A stretch of 9,050 bases of DNA from positions 1 to 9,050 of the forward strand of contig NZ_JAHAHH010000054.1 in NCBI RefSeq assembly GCF_018373335.1. Direction: 5' to 3'. The position numbers and the translations under genes are program-made. The DNA is from Negativicoccus succinicivorans. GTDB lineage: Bacteria > Bacillota > Negativicutes > Veillonellales > Negativicoccaceae. Below are positions 1-7,386 of the stretch, piece by piece. The stretch's first letter is position 1; every line of letters starts with the position of its first letter. The notes beneath the pieces were generated by a model. The model had not been told where the DNA came from and did not search any database. It saw nothing but the letters and a program-made list of their open reading frames with translations.

Positions 1-1
1 C

Positions 2-1957
2 ATCGGTCGCGAAAAAGAAATTGAGCGAGTTATTCAAATTTTGAGCCGTCGCACTAAAAATAATCCGGTGCTGATCGGTGAGCCGGGGGTAGGTAAAACA
101 GCGATTGCGGAAGGCCTTGAGCAACGCATTGTGTCAGGTAATGTGCCCGAAATTTTGAGAAATCGTAAAATTATTTCGCTGAACATGTCATCTGCGGTCG
201 CGGGTACTAAATACCGTGGAGAATTTGAAGAACGCTTGAAAAAAATTATTGACGAAGTGCGTAAACATGAAGAGTGGATTTTATTTATTGATGAATTACA
301 TACCTTAATCGGTGCGGGTAAAACGGAAGGCGCCATGGATGCGGCCAATATTATGAAGCCTGCTTTAGCGCGCGGAGAATTGCAATGCATCGGTGCGACT
401 ACGTTGGACGAGTATAAAAAACATATCGAAAAAGACGCCGCTTTGGAACGTCGTTTCCAGCCGGTTTTAGTCGGTGAACCGACTGAAGAAGATGCGGAAC
501 GGATTTTATTGGGATTACGGGATCGCTATGAAGGGTTCCATAAAGCTAAAATTACAGATGAAGCGATTCATGCCGCAGTCCAACTTTCGTCTCGCTATAT
601 CTCAGATCGTTTCTTACCGGATAAGGCAATCGACGTAATGGATGAAGCAGCGGCCAAAGTACGTATTGCGGCCGCGGCTACACCTCCCGACATCAAATCG
701 AAAGAAGAAGAGCTTAATAAGGTGTTGAAAGAAAAGGAAGAAGCAGTAACATCGCAGGAATATGAACGTGCCGCTCAATTGCGCGATCGCGAACACGAGT
801 TGCAGGATGAATTGAATAAAATTAAATCCGGCTGGAATAAAGGGGATGCCGATAATTTAGTCGTCAATAAGTCGGATATTGAAGAAGTCGTCGCAAGCTG
901 GACCGGTATTCCGTTAAAACAAATGCAGCTGGAAGAAACCGAACGATTGTTGCATTTGGAAGAAGATTTACACGCACGTGTTGTAGGGCAGGAGGATGCT
1001 GTACAGGCGGTTGCAAAAGCCATTCGTCGTGCCCGCGCAGGGTTGAAAGATCCGAAACGGCCGATCGGTTCATTCCTGTTTCTCGGACCGACCGGTGTCG
1101 GTAAAACCGAACTGGCACGCACACTGGCAGAAAATCTGTTCGGAGACGAGAATTCCTTGATTCGTTTGGATATGTCCGAGTACATGGAAAAACATACCGT
1201 TTCCCGGCTTGTCGGGGCGCCTCCCGGCTACGTCGGTTATGAAGAAGGCGGTCAGCTGACAGATGCGGTACGTCGTCGTCCGTATAGTGTTATTTTGCTG
1301 GACGAAGTGGAAAAAGCGCACGCTGATTTCTTCAACATCCTTTTACAGGTATTGGACGACGGGCGGCTGACGGACAGTCAGGGACGTACTGTCGATTTCC
1401 GTAATACCGTAATTATTATGACCAGTAACTTAGGATCACGGCGCTTACAGAATGATTCCGCGGAAATGGGCTTTTTGGTAGGAAAAAACAACGATACTTC
1501 AAACGAACGAATTGCCCAAACGTCACGCAAAGAAATCATGGACGAAGTAAAACGCTTTTTCCGTCCGGAGTTTTTAAATCGAATTGATGATATCATTATT
1601 TTCCACCCGCTGGAAAAAAAGGACTTGGAACATATCATCGATATTATGCTGGCAAAAATGAACCGTCGCCTGAGCGAACAGAAAATGACGGTCGAGGTAA
1701 CGCCGGGGGCCAAGGATTTTCTGATTACGAAAGGCAGCGATACCCAATATGGAGCACGACCGCTGAAGCGTGCGATTCGGAAATTTATTGAAGATCCGAT
1801 TGCCGAACAGATTTTAGCCGGAAATTTGAAGCTGGGCGATACCGTTGTAGCAGACAAAAATGATGATGATACATTGCACTTTACACCGAAGTCAGCAATG
1901 AAAAACAGTTCAGATACGGAAACGTCGGATACACCTTCTGAGAGTGAAGAAAAATAG
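2..1957 (+). CDS. clpC: ATP-dependent Clp protease ATP-binding subunit ClpC (5' end outside window)
   Basis: This is the AAA+ unfoldase that feeds substrates to the ClpP peptidase in the cytoplasm. The frame is open from base 2 (I-G-R-E-K-E-I-E), so the gene begins upstream. About 650 codons remain of a family norm near 810, and the missing part is the N-terminal Clp-N repeat domain. Two AAA modules are visible. D1 has Walker A GEPGVGKT (77-100) and Walker B LFIDE (about 281-295). D2 has Walker A GPTGVGKT (about 1085-1108), Walker B VILLDE and the PPGYVGY pore loop. Between them is a short middle region with a UVR motif (QEYERAAQLRDRE, about 755-793), which marks ClpC rather than ClpB. The tripeptide MGF (1466-1474) lies where ClpP-docking IGF/VGF loops occur, so it probably binds ClpP. 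The tail is acidic and Ser/Thr-rich. The in-frame TTG at 41 is internal, not the start. In many Firmicutes ctsR-mcsA-mcsB lie just upstream, which cannot be seen here. Confidence 0.96.
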   Translation: MGREKEIERVIQILSRRTKNNPVLIGEPGVGKTAIAEGLEQRIVSGNVPEILRNRKIISLNMSSAVAGTKYRGEFEERLKKIIDEVRKHEEWILFIDELHTLIGAGKTEGAMDAANIMKPALARGELQCIGATTLDEYKKHIEKDAALERRFQPVLVGEPTEEDAERILLGLRDRYEGFHKAKITDEAIHAAVQLSSRYISDRFLPDKAIDVMDEAAAKVRIAAAATPPDIKSKEEELNKVLKEKEEAVTSQEYERAAQLRDREHELQDELNKIKSGWNKGDADNLVVNKSDIEEVVASWTGIPLKQMQLEETERLLHLEEDLHARVVGQEDAVQAVAKAIRRARAGLKDPKRPIGSFLFLGPTGVGKTELARTLAENLFGDENSLIRLDMSEYMEKHTVSRLVGAPPGYVGYEEGGQLTDAVRRRPYSVILLDEVEKAHADFFNILLQVLDDGRLTDSQGRTVDFRNTVIIMTSNLGSRRLQNDSAEMGFLVGKNNDTSNERIAQTSRKEIMDEVKRFFRPEFLNRIDDIIIFHPLEKKDLEHIIDIMLAKMNRRLSEQKMTVEVTPGAKDFLITKGSDTQYGARPLKRAIRKFIEDPIAEQILAGNLKLGDTVVADKNDDDTLHFTPKSAMKNSSDTETSDTPSESEEK

Positions 1958-1996
1958 CAAAAAGCCGGTAGATTTTCTACCGGCTTTTTGCTATTT
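1955..1996 (+). terminator. Rho-independent terminator after clpC
   Basis: A perfect 17-bp inverted repeat pairs 1955-1971 with 1977-1993 around a 5-base loop (ATTTT). It has a GC-rich core (GCCGG/CCGGC) flanked by an A5 run on the left and a T5 run on the right. The TAG stop codon of clpC (1955-1957) forms the base of the left arm, so no spacer separates the coding end from the hairpin. The A/T symmetry means it could also terminate on the minus strand, although no convergent gene is present. It should largely separate clpC transcription from radA. Confidence 0.9.
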
Positions 1997-2022
1997 CAAC
2001 CACACGTCAGCTATGCTAGACT
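1988..2022 (+). promoter_or_regulatory. Weak candidate promoter for radA
   Basis: The terminator after clpC implies that radA needs its own promoter, and only the 49 bases between hairpin and gene are available. Two weak sigma-A-like pairings can be drawn: TTGCTA (1988-1993) with TATGCT (2012-2017), spacer 18, or TTCAAC (1995-2000) with TAGACT (2017-2022), spacer 16. None of the boxes matches consensus at more than four of six positions. Read-through from clpC is an alternative. The call is inferred mainly from position. Confidence 0.35.
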
Positions 2023-2045
2023 AAAGAGAAGAAAAGAGGAATGTA

Positions 2046-3404
2046 ATGGCGAAAAATAAAACTGTATTTTATTGCACGGAATGCGGCGCGCAAACGTTGC
2101 GTTGGAGCGGTCAATGCATGCAGTGCGGTGCGTGGAATACGCTTGAGGAACGCGTGGTGAATACTAAAAACTCGCATTCGGTGAACACATCACCGGACAC
2201 GCGTGCATTACGTTTCAGCGAAGTCGACGTAGATGCTACCCGACGTTGGCCGATCGGTGATCGTGAATGGGACAGAACATTAGGGGGCGGTATTGTTCCG
2301 GGGAGTTTGATCCTACTCGGCGGAGATCCGGGCGTCGGCAAATCCACGCTGATTTTGCAAGTAGCGACTACGCTTGCGGAAAGTCACTCCGTCTTATACG
2401 CCAGCGGCGAAGAGTCTGCATCTCAAGTATTACTACGGGCGCAACGCCTGGGAATACCGACTGGCAATTGTTATCTTCTTTCCATGACTGATTTGGAACA
2501 GGTGCTGGCCGAAGCGAAACGGCTGGAGACAGATATTCTTGTTATTGATTCCATTCAAACGATGCAGATGTCGGATGCTGATGGCATAGTGGGCAGTGTC
2601 AGCCAAGTCAAAGAATGTACGCAGGCACTGTTGCATTTCGCAAAAGAGAGCGGTACGGCGGTCATTATTATCGGTCATGTTACCAAGGAAGGGAATATTG
2701 CCGGGCCGCGTCTTTTGGAGCATATGGTCGATACGGTTCTGTATTTGGAAGGAGAAGCAGGGCATCCGCTGCGTGTTTTACGTGCTGCCAAAAACCGTTT
2801 CGGGGATACCGCGGAAAGCGGTGTGTTCAGTATGCAGAGAGAGGGCCTTTCCGCAGTCAGTGATTTGTCACGCATGTTGCTCGCCGATCGTAGTGAAGCG
2901 CAAATCGGCACGGTAGTGTTCGCCGGTTTGGAAGGAATCCGTCCGCTTTTGGCCGAGGTGCAGGCATTGACCAATCCTACTGCGTTCGGATATGCAAAAC
3001 GTACGGCCGTCGGGTATGATCAAAACCGATTAACGGTGCTGTTGGCAGTTCTTGCGAAACACGCAGGAGTCGGTGTAGCCGAGCAAGATGTGTATGTCAA
3101 CGTCGCAGGTGGCTTGCGTATTACCGAGCCGGCAATTGATTTGGCCGTGGCATTGGCGATTTTCTCCGTGCTGTACAATAGCCCGGTTTCCCCGCAAACG
3201 GCGGCGATTGGTGAGGTCGGTTTAACCGGGGATGTCAGGCGGGTGCCGCAAATCGAAAAGCGCTTGCAGGAACTTTCTAAAATGGGCTTTCAAACCGTTT
3301 TCTTGCCGGCGGCCAATTATGCGGCATTGAAAGAAAAGCCGGATCATTTACAATTAGTTCCTTTGAAGCATTTAAGAGAGTTACGGCAGAGAATTTTAAA
3401 ATAA
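2046..3404 (+). CDS. radA: DNA repair protein RadA (Sms)
   Basis: This is a RecA-family ATPase that helps process recombination intermediates by driving branch migration during repair and transformation. The protein is 452 residues, the usual length (B. subtilis RadA is about 458). In order it shows a four-cysteine zinc finger (C10, C13, C24, C27), Walker A GGDPGVGKST (92-101), Walker B ILVIDS (164-169) and the RadA-specific KNRFG motif (249-253). It ends in a Lon-like domain containing GGLRITEPAIDLAVAL (355-370). That region lacks the Ser-Lys protease signature, as in RadA generally, so it should be structural. The start at ATG 2046 is set by an AGAGGA ribosome-binding site (2035-2040), 5 bases upstream. 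An out-of-frame ATG-TAA (2041-2046) overlaps this start. The disA gene that often follows radA in Firmicutes is absent; the next gene is yacL-like. No terminator is evident after the stop codon. Confidence 0.97.
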   Translation: MAKNKTVFYCTECGAQTLRWSGQCMQCGAWNTLEERVVNTKNSHSVNTSPDTRALRFSEVDVDATRRWPIGDREWDRTLGGGIVPGSLILLGGDPGVGKSTLILQVATTLAESHSVLYASGEESASQVLLRAQRLGIPTGNCYLLSMTDLEQVLAEAKRLETDILVIDSIQTMQMSDADGIVGSVSQVKECTQALLHFAKESGTAVIIIGHVTKEGNIAGPRLLEHMVDTVLYLEGEAGHPLRVLRAAKNRFGDTAESGVFSMQREGLSAVSDLSRMLLADRSEAQIGTVVFAGLEGIRPLLAEVQALTNPTAFGYAKRTAVGYDQNRLTVLLAVLAKHAGVGVAEQDVYVNVAGGLRITEPAIDLAVALAIFSVLYNSPVSPQTAAIGEVGLTGDVRRVPQIEKRLQELSKMGFQTVFLPAANYAALKEKPDHLQLVPLKHLRELRQRILK

Positions 3405-3411
3405 TCCTGAT

Positions 3412-3440
3412 TTGTAGTCATAATATCACTGTGCTATGAT
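3412..3440 (+). promoter_or_regulatory. Sigma-A type promoter for the yacL-ispDF-gltX unit
   Basis: An extended -10, TGC-TATGAT (3432-3440), matches five of six positions of the -10 consensus and carries the TGn extension. A weak -35, TTGTAG (3412-3417), sits at the ideal 17-base spacing, and the extended -10 can compensate for it. Transcription would start near 3447, leaving a leader of about 20 bases before the ATG at 3468. The promoter lies in the only untranslated gap (3405-3467) upstream of the three overlapping genes. Confidence 0.7.
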
Positions 3441-3467
3441 AATATTTATGCGGAAGGTGGTGAAACT

Positions 3468-4589
3468 ATGATCGAAAAGCTACTGCGCTTTTTGTTTATT
3501 GGACTTTTTATTATTCTTGGCGTAGTACTTGCCAATCAACTTCACCCGTATTTGGCGGATTCGGCATTTTTCGGGATTGCATTTTGGCAGTGGGGCGTTT
3601 TCGGTGTCACATTGCTTTGGTTGTGCACCATTCTTTTGGGGGCACTTCTAGGATACGTTGTCGGTAATGTAGCCGCTCCGTATTTGTTCCGAAAATTGCG
3701 CGCGTTTACCGCTTGGGGCGAACGTACGATTACCGGGATTTCCTCGCTTGACTTGATTCTGGGGATTCTCGGACTTTTTCTCGGACTTATTATTGCGAAT
3801 TTGCTTGGCTTAGCATTTAACAATTTACCGCTGATAGGACCGTATATTCCGATTGTGCTGAGCATTGTTTTGGGATACATGGGAATTTATTTGGCGATCG
3901 GACAAAAAAATCAGCTTAGCGCTATTATTGCCAATTGGCGTCAGGGGCGGGATAAAGAACCGAAAGAAGCAAATTCCGGTCCTTACGGCAAGATTTTGGA
4001 CACCAGCGTGATTATTGATGGACGTATTGCCGATATCGCAAAGACGGGTTTTTTAGAAGGACCATTGATTGTACCTGTCTTCGTATTAGAAGAGTTGCAA
4101 TATATCGCCGATTCCTCGGATGTCTTAAAGCGTAATCGCGGTCGCCGTGGACTCGATATTTTAAACGAGATGCAAAAGCGCAAAATTATTGAAGTCAAAA
4201 TTGTGACAGAAGATTTTGATGAACAAACGGAAGTGGATGCAAAATTAATTCAACTCGGCTTGGCGCATAGGGCAACCGTGATAACAAATGATTACAATTT
4301 AAATAAAGTAGCGGAATTGCAAGGCGTTCACGTTTTAAACATTAATGACTTAGCGAATGCGGTCAAACCCGTCGTCATTCCCGGAGAGCAACTTCTCGTG
4401 CAAATCGTCAAGCAGGGCAAAGAAGAGGGGCAAGGGGTGGCCTATTTGGATGACGGCACGATGATTGTTATCGAAAATGGCAAATCGCAAATCGGCAATA
4501 ATGTTTTTGTGATAGTTACCTCGGTATTGCAAACTTCAGCGGGGAAAATGATTTTTGCTCGATATGAAGCGCAGCAAGGAGGGTCATGA
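3468..4589 (+). CDS. yacL: Membrane-anchored PIN/TRAM domain protein (YacL-like)
   Basis: This 373-residue protein combines a membrane anchor with a putative RNase domain. Four hydrophobic segments are visible (about 5-25, 43-67, 93-117 and 121-144), followed by a charged linker (about 158-170). The cytoplasmic PIN domain (about 175-297) carries the acidic residues expected of a metal-dependent nuclease: D178 and D184 in LDTSVIIDGR, E208/E209 in VLEELQ, D257 in VDAKL and D275 in ITNDYN. Residues from about 301 to the end fit a TRAM domain, which usually binds RNA. The family is conserved next to ispD in Firmicutes, but its substrate is poorly defined, so nuclease activity is an inference from conserved residues. 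ATG 3468 follows a strong AAGGTGG site (3454-3460). The stop overlaps the next start by 4 bases (ATGA), suggesting translational coupling with ispDF. Confidence 0.9.
   Translation: MIEKLLRFLFIGLFIILGVVLANQLHPYLADSAFFGIAFWQWGVFGVTLLWLCTILLGALLGYVVGNVAAPYLFRKLRAFTAWGERTITGISSLDLILGILGLFLGLIIANLLGLAFNNLPLIGPYIPIVLSIVLGYMGIYLAIGQKNQLSAIIANWRQGRDKEPKEANSGPYGKILDTSVIIDGRIADIAKTGFLEGPLIVPVFVLEELQYIADSSDVLKRNRGRRGLDILNEMQKRKIIEVKIVTEDFDEQTEVDAKLIQLGLAHRATVITNDYNLNKVAELQGVHVLNINDLANAVKPVVIPGEQLLVQIVKQGKEEGQGVAYLDDGTMIVIENGKSQIGNNVFVIVTSVLQTSAGKMIFARYEAQQGGS
4576..4583 (+). promoter_or_regulatory. Ribosome-binding site of ispDF with unusually short spacing
   Basis: AAGGAGGG is an almost complete match to the anti-Shine-Dalgarno sequence and lies inside the last codons of the upstream gene. 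Only about 3 bases separate AGGAGG from the ATG at 4586, shorter than the usual 5-9. No upstream in-frame start exists, and the conserved IspD N-terminus begins directly at this ATG, so the start is secure despite the spacing. Confidence 0.75.
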
Positions 4590-5755
4590 CAAGTATTATC
4601 GTAGTGGCCGCGGGAAGCGGTCGACGCGTTGGTGCCGATTGTAACAAACTGCTGTTGCCGGTAGGCGGTCGTCCTCTTTTGGCGCATACGCTTTTGGCTG
4701 TCAGCAACGCTCAATGCTGTGATGAAATTGTTATTGCAGTACACGCGGGTGAAGAAGATATCGTTCAAAAACTGGTGAATGATTTATTACCGGAGGTTCC
4801 GGTAACCCTGGTTACCGGGCGAGATACACGGCAGGAATCGGTGCAGGCGGCTCTGGAAGCCGTCGACCCAGCGGCGGAATTTATCTTAATCCATGACGGT
4901 GCACGTCCTTATGTCACACCGGAAGATATTGATGCGGTAGCAGCGGCTCTCAGCAGTGCCAATGGAGCACTGTTGGTGCAATCCGTGCAAGACACCGTTA
5001 AGTACAAGGATTCGCAAACACGTCGCATTACGACGATCCCGCGAGACGATATTTATTTGGCACTCACACCGCAAGGATTTCGGAGTGAGACGCTTGATAA
5101 GATGTATCGGCAAGAACAATCCGTCCTTCAAAAAGCGACTGATGATGCGAGTTTGTTGGAGTTGATGGGAGAAAATCCCGTATTGGTGGTAGCACAATCG
5201 CCAAATAAAAAAATTACGACGTGGAAAGATTACCTTTCATTTCAAGAGTTCGTTGCGCAATCGGGGGTTGTTCGCACCGGTAGCGGGTATGATATTCATC
5301 GCACTAAACCGGGGAATGCAGTAACACTTTGCGGTGTGAGAATTCCGGCGCCGTTTGCATTGGAAGGCCATTCGGATGCCGACTGCGCCTTGCACGCATT
5401 GACGGATGCGTTGCTAGCGGCAGCGGGCAAGCCGGATATAGGGACGTATTTTCCCGATACCGATGAACAATATCGCGGTATCCAAAGCGGTATGCTGTTG
5501 CAAAGAGCTGTACAGGAACTGCTTGCCGACGGATTTTTTCTGCAAAATGTAACGATTACCATTATTGCGCAGGCGCCTAAATTACAGAAATATATTTCCG
5601 CCTGTATTACAAATCTTGCTCAATTGTTGTGTTTACCTGATACACGCATTGCCGTGCATGCGACAACCCATGAAAAATTAGGACCAATCGGTGAGCAAAA
5701 GGGAATTGCGGCAATGGCCAGTGCCACTATTATAGAAAGGATGAATAATAAATGA
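4586..5755 (+). CDS. ispDF: Bifunctional IspD/IspF (MEP pathway cytidylyltransferase and cyclodiphosphate synthase)
   Basis: A single 389-residue polypeptide carries two enzymes of the non-mevalonate isoprenoid pathway. Residues 1 to about 225 are IspD, which joins MEP to CTP to give CDP-ME. They include the CTP-binding loop AAGSGRRVG (8-16) with catalytic-type R13 and K21, the TGRDTRQESV segment, HDGARP (103-108), TPQGF and K209 near the substrate site. Residues from about 230 are IspF, which forms the cyclic diphosphate MEcPP. They include SGYDIHR with metal ligands D236 and H238, GHSDAD followed by H270, DIGTYFPDTD (284-293) and the ATTHEKLGPIG signature. The linker between the halves is only a few residues. 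IspE, which acts between these two steps, is not in the window. The IspD half has NKLLL after the loop, as in Gram-positive IspD (B. subtilis NKLF), rather than the proteobacterial PKQ. Both ends overlap neighbouring genes by 4 bases. There is no stop or frameshift at the junction. Confidence 0.95.
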   Translation: MTSIIVVAAGSGRRVGADCNKLLLPVGGRPLLAHTLLAVSNAQCCDEIVIAVHAGEEDIVQKLVNDLLPEVPVTLVTGRDTRQESVQAALEAVDPAAEFILIHDGARPYVTPEDIDAVAAALSSANGALLVQSVQDTVKYKDSQTRRITTIPRDDIYLALTPQGFRSETLDKMYRQEQSVLQKATDDASLLELMGENPVLVVAQSPNKKITTWKDYLSFQEFVAQSGVVRTGSGYDIHRTKPGNAVTLCGVRIPAPFALEGHSDADCALHALTDALLAAAGKPDIGTYFPDTDEQYRGIQSGMLLQRAVQELLADGFFLQNVTITIIAQAPKLQKYISACITNLAQLLCLPDTRIAVHATTHEKLGPIGEQKGIAAMASATIIERMNNK

Positions 5756-7200
5756 CAGAACCAGTACGTGTGCGTTTTGCACCCAGTCCGACAGGTCCGT
5801 TCCATATCGGCGGCGCGCGCTCGGCATTATTTAATTGGTTGTTGGCAAAGAACACCAATGGACGCCTTATTTTGCGTATCGAGGATACGGATTTGGAGCG
5901 CTCGACACGGGAGTCGGAAGAGAATATCAAAGCGGCATTACGTTGGTTAGGAATTACCTGGGATGAAGGCGTCGATGTCGGCGGTCCGGAAGAACCGTAT
6001 CGTCAAAGTGAACGTTTGGACATCTATCGCCGGTATACCGAACAGCTGTTAAAAGAGGGTAAAGCATATCGTTGCTACTGTACCGCCGAGGAACTGGAAG
6101 CTTCTCGCCAAAAGCAGCTTGACGAAGGTAAAACGCCGATCTACGACGGTCATTGTGCCCATTTAACCCCCGAACAGGAAGAAACGTATAAAAAAGAAGG
6201 GCGCGTACCGACTATTCGTTTACGTTGCCCGCAAAATGAAACACTTGCTTTTGAGGATTTAGTACGTGGTCACGTCAGTTTTGAATCCAACGGCGTCGGT
6301 GACTTTATCATTGTTAAATCGGACGGTATGCCGGTTTACAACTATGGTGTCGTGATCGATGATGCTCGTATGCAGATCACGCATGTCATTCGCGCTGAAG
6401 AACACTTATCCAACACGCCGCGTCAGTTGGTGATTTATCGCGCGCTTGGATTTAAAGAGCCGAAGTTTGGCCATATTTCTTTGATCCTAGGCAAGGATCA
6501 CAAGAAAATGAGCAAACGCCACGGTGCGACGGCGGTAGAGCAGTACAAAAATATGGGCTACCTGCCGGAAGCGATCATCAACTTCTTAGCCTTATTGGGC
6601 TGGTCGAGTACCGAGGAAAAAGAAATCTATTCGGTGGAAGAATTGATTCAACAATTCTCTATGGATCATGTTTCGAAAAATCCGGCGGTATTTGATATCG
6701 ATAAGCTGAACTGGATCAATTTTCATTATATGCAAAACCTGTCTACGGATGAATTGGTGGATATACTGTTGCCGCAATTGCAAAAAGCGGGGTTTGTTTC
6801 GGCAGATGCCGGCGTGGAAGATCGTGCTAAGATTGCAGAGATCGGTGAACTTTATCGCAAACATCTGTCTTATGGTGAACAGATCATCGAACTTGCGCGT
6901 CCTTTGTATGAAGCGGCGCCGGAACTGACAGAAGAAATGCAGGGGGTACTCGCGCAGGATACCAGCAAGACCGTTTTGGAAGCGTATCGTGCGAAGTTGG
7001 AAAGTGCGCCGGAAGATACGGCTGAATATTACAAAACTGCGATTAAAGAAGTACAAAAAGAAACCGGTATTAAAGGCAAAGACCTTTACATGCCGTTACG
7101 CATTGCTCTGATCGGTGCAATGCACGGTCCGGATATTGGCGGACTCGTGCACAGCATGGGTAAAAGGGAAGCGATGTCCCGACTTTCGCAAAAGCAATGA
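5752..7200 (+). CDS. gltX: Glutamyl-tRNA synthetase
   Basis: This class I aminoacyl-tRNA synthetase loads glutamate onto tRNA-Glu in the cytoplasm. At 482 residues it is of usual length. The catalytic Rossmann fold shows FAPSPTGPFHIGG (9-21), containing the HIGH-type motif, and the KMSKR loop (252-256). A zinc site of the E. coli type is intact: C108-x-C110, then 24 residues, then C135-x-H137. The C-terminal half is the helical anticodon-binding domain, ending with LYMPLRIALIGAMHGPDI (445-462). Whether it also charges tRNA-Gln (non-discriminating form, rescued by GatCAB) cannot be read from the sequence by eye. ATG 5752 overlaps the ispDF stop by 4 bases, with AAAGGA (5736-5741) 10 bases upstream. 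The stop TGA is followed immediately by an in-frame TAG (7201-7203). It is the last gene of its unit; cysE and cysS, which often follow in Bacilli, are absent. Confidence 0.97.
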   Translation: MTEPVRVRFAPSPTGPFHIGGARSALFNWLLAKNTNGRLILRIEDTDLERSTRESEENIKAALRWLGITWDEGVDVGGPEEPYRQSERLDIYRRYTEQLLKEGKAYRCYCTAEELEASRQKQLDEGKTPIYDGHCAHLTPEQEETYKKEGRVPTIRLRCPQNETLAFEDLVRGHVSFESNGVGDFIIVKSDGMPVYNYGVVIDDARMQITHVIRAEEHLSNTPRQLVIYRALGFKEPKFGHISLILGKDHKKMSKRHGATAVEQYKNMGYLPEAIINFLALLGWSSTEEKEIYSVEELIQQFSMDHVSKNPAVFDIDKLNWINFHYMQNLSTDELVDILLPQLQKAGFVSADAGVEDRAKIAEIGELYRKHLSYGEQIIELARPLYEAAPELTEEMQGVLAQDTSKTVLEAYRAKLESAPEDTAEYYKTAIKEVQKETGIKGKDLYMPLRIALIGAMHGPDIGGLVHSMGKREAMSRLSQKQ

Positions 7201-7223
7201 TAGCAAGCTGTTTGGCTGAAAAG

Positions 7224-7258
7224 AAAACACGGTGAGTGCTCACCGTGTTTTTTCTTTT
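7224..7258 (+). terminator. Rho-independent terminator after gltX
   Basis: A 12-bp perfect stem pairs 7224-7235 (AAAACACGGTGA) with 7240-7251 (TCACCGTGTTTT) around the tetraloop GTGC. It is followed by a T-rich tail (TTCTTTT). It lies 23 bases past the stop codon and ends the yacL-ispDF-gltX unit before the next promoter. Confidence 0.9.
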
Positions 7259-7267
7259 GTAAAATAT

Positions 7268-7296
7268 TTGACTTAAAATACATGATTGTGTATAAT
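7268..7296 (+). promoter_or_regulatory. Strong sigma-A promoter for the first solute-binding protein
   Basis: TTGACT (7268-7273, five of six consensus bases) and a perfect TATAAT (7291-7296) are separated by an ideal 17-base spacer in an AT-rich stretch just after the gltX terminator. Transcription would start near 7303, giving a leader of about 90 bases before the ATG at 7395. This is the closest match to consensus in the window and predicts high expression unless repressed. I could not identify an operator. Confidence 0.88.
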
Positions 7297-7318
7297 TATA
7301 AAAAATATTTCAAGGGTG

Positions 7319-7381
7319 GTGAAATTCGTTTTAGAGATCAGGAAAACCAATAGTATATATTTTATTGACGCAAGGCGATAA
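7319..7381 (+). CDS. Possible 20-codon leader mini-ORF (uncertain)
   Basis: Within the leader, AAGGGTGG (7312-7319) resembles the strong ribosome-binding sites of this genome. It leads into a GTG codon (7319-7321, with another GTG at 7316) that opens a 20-codon frame reading (M)KFVLEIRKTNSIYFIDARR. The TAA (7379-7381) abuts and overlaps the AAGGAG of the following gene, so a ribosome terminating here would sit on that gene's ribosome-binding site. Against it, the spacing from purine run to GTG is too short for efficient initiation, the peptide resembles nothing I know, and an open frame this short is expected by chance. It could equally be untranslated leader with a decayed start. Confidence 0.2.
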   Translation: MKFVLEIRKTNSIYFIDARR

Positions 7382-7386
7382 AGGAG
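7381..7386 (+). promoter_or_regulatory. Ribosome-binding site fixing the start of the first solute-binding protein
   Basis: AAGGAG lies 8 bases before ATG 7395, an ideal distance. It excludes the upstream in-frame TTG at 7365, which would add ten non-hydrophobic residues in front of the lipoprotein signal peptide and has no ribosome-binding site of its own. Confidence 0.85.

Noticed and set aside
864..1185. Several overlapping minus-strand frames opposite clpC
   Set aside because: They overlap each other in different frames and oppose the D2 Walker A region. None has recognisable motifs.
1378..1857. 159-codon minus-strand open frame opposite clpC
   Set aside because: It lies wholly inside the conserved ClpC coding region, has no convincing ribosome-binding site or known domain, and is best explained as an antisense shadow.
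41..1957. TTG at 41 as the clpC start
   Set aside because: The frame stays open and conserved back to base 2 (IGREKEIERVIQI), so the codon is an internal leucine and the gene enters from outside the window.
6592..7056. 154-codon minus-strand open frame opposite gltX
   Set aside because: It is fully antisense to the GluRS anticodon-binding domain, with a low-complexity Arg/Phe/Ile-rich translation typical of shadow frames.
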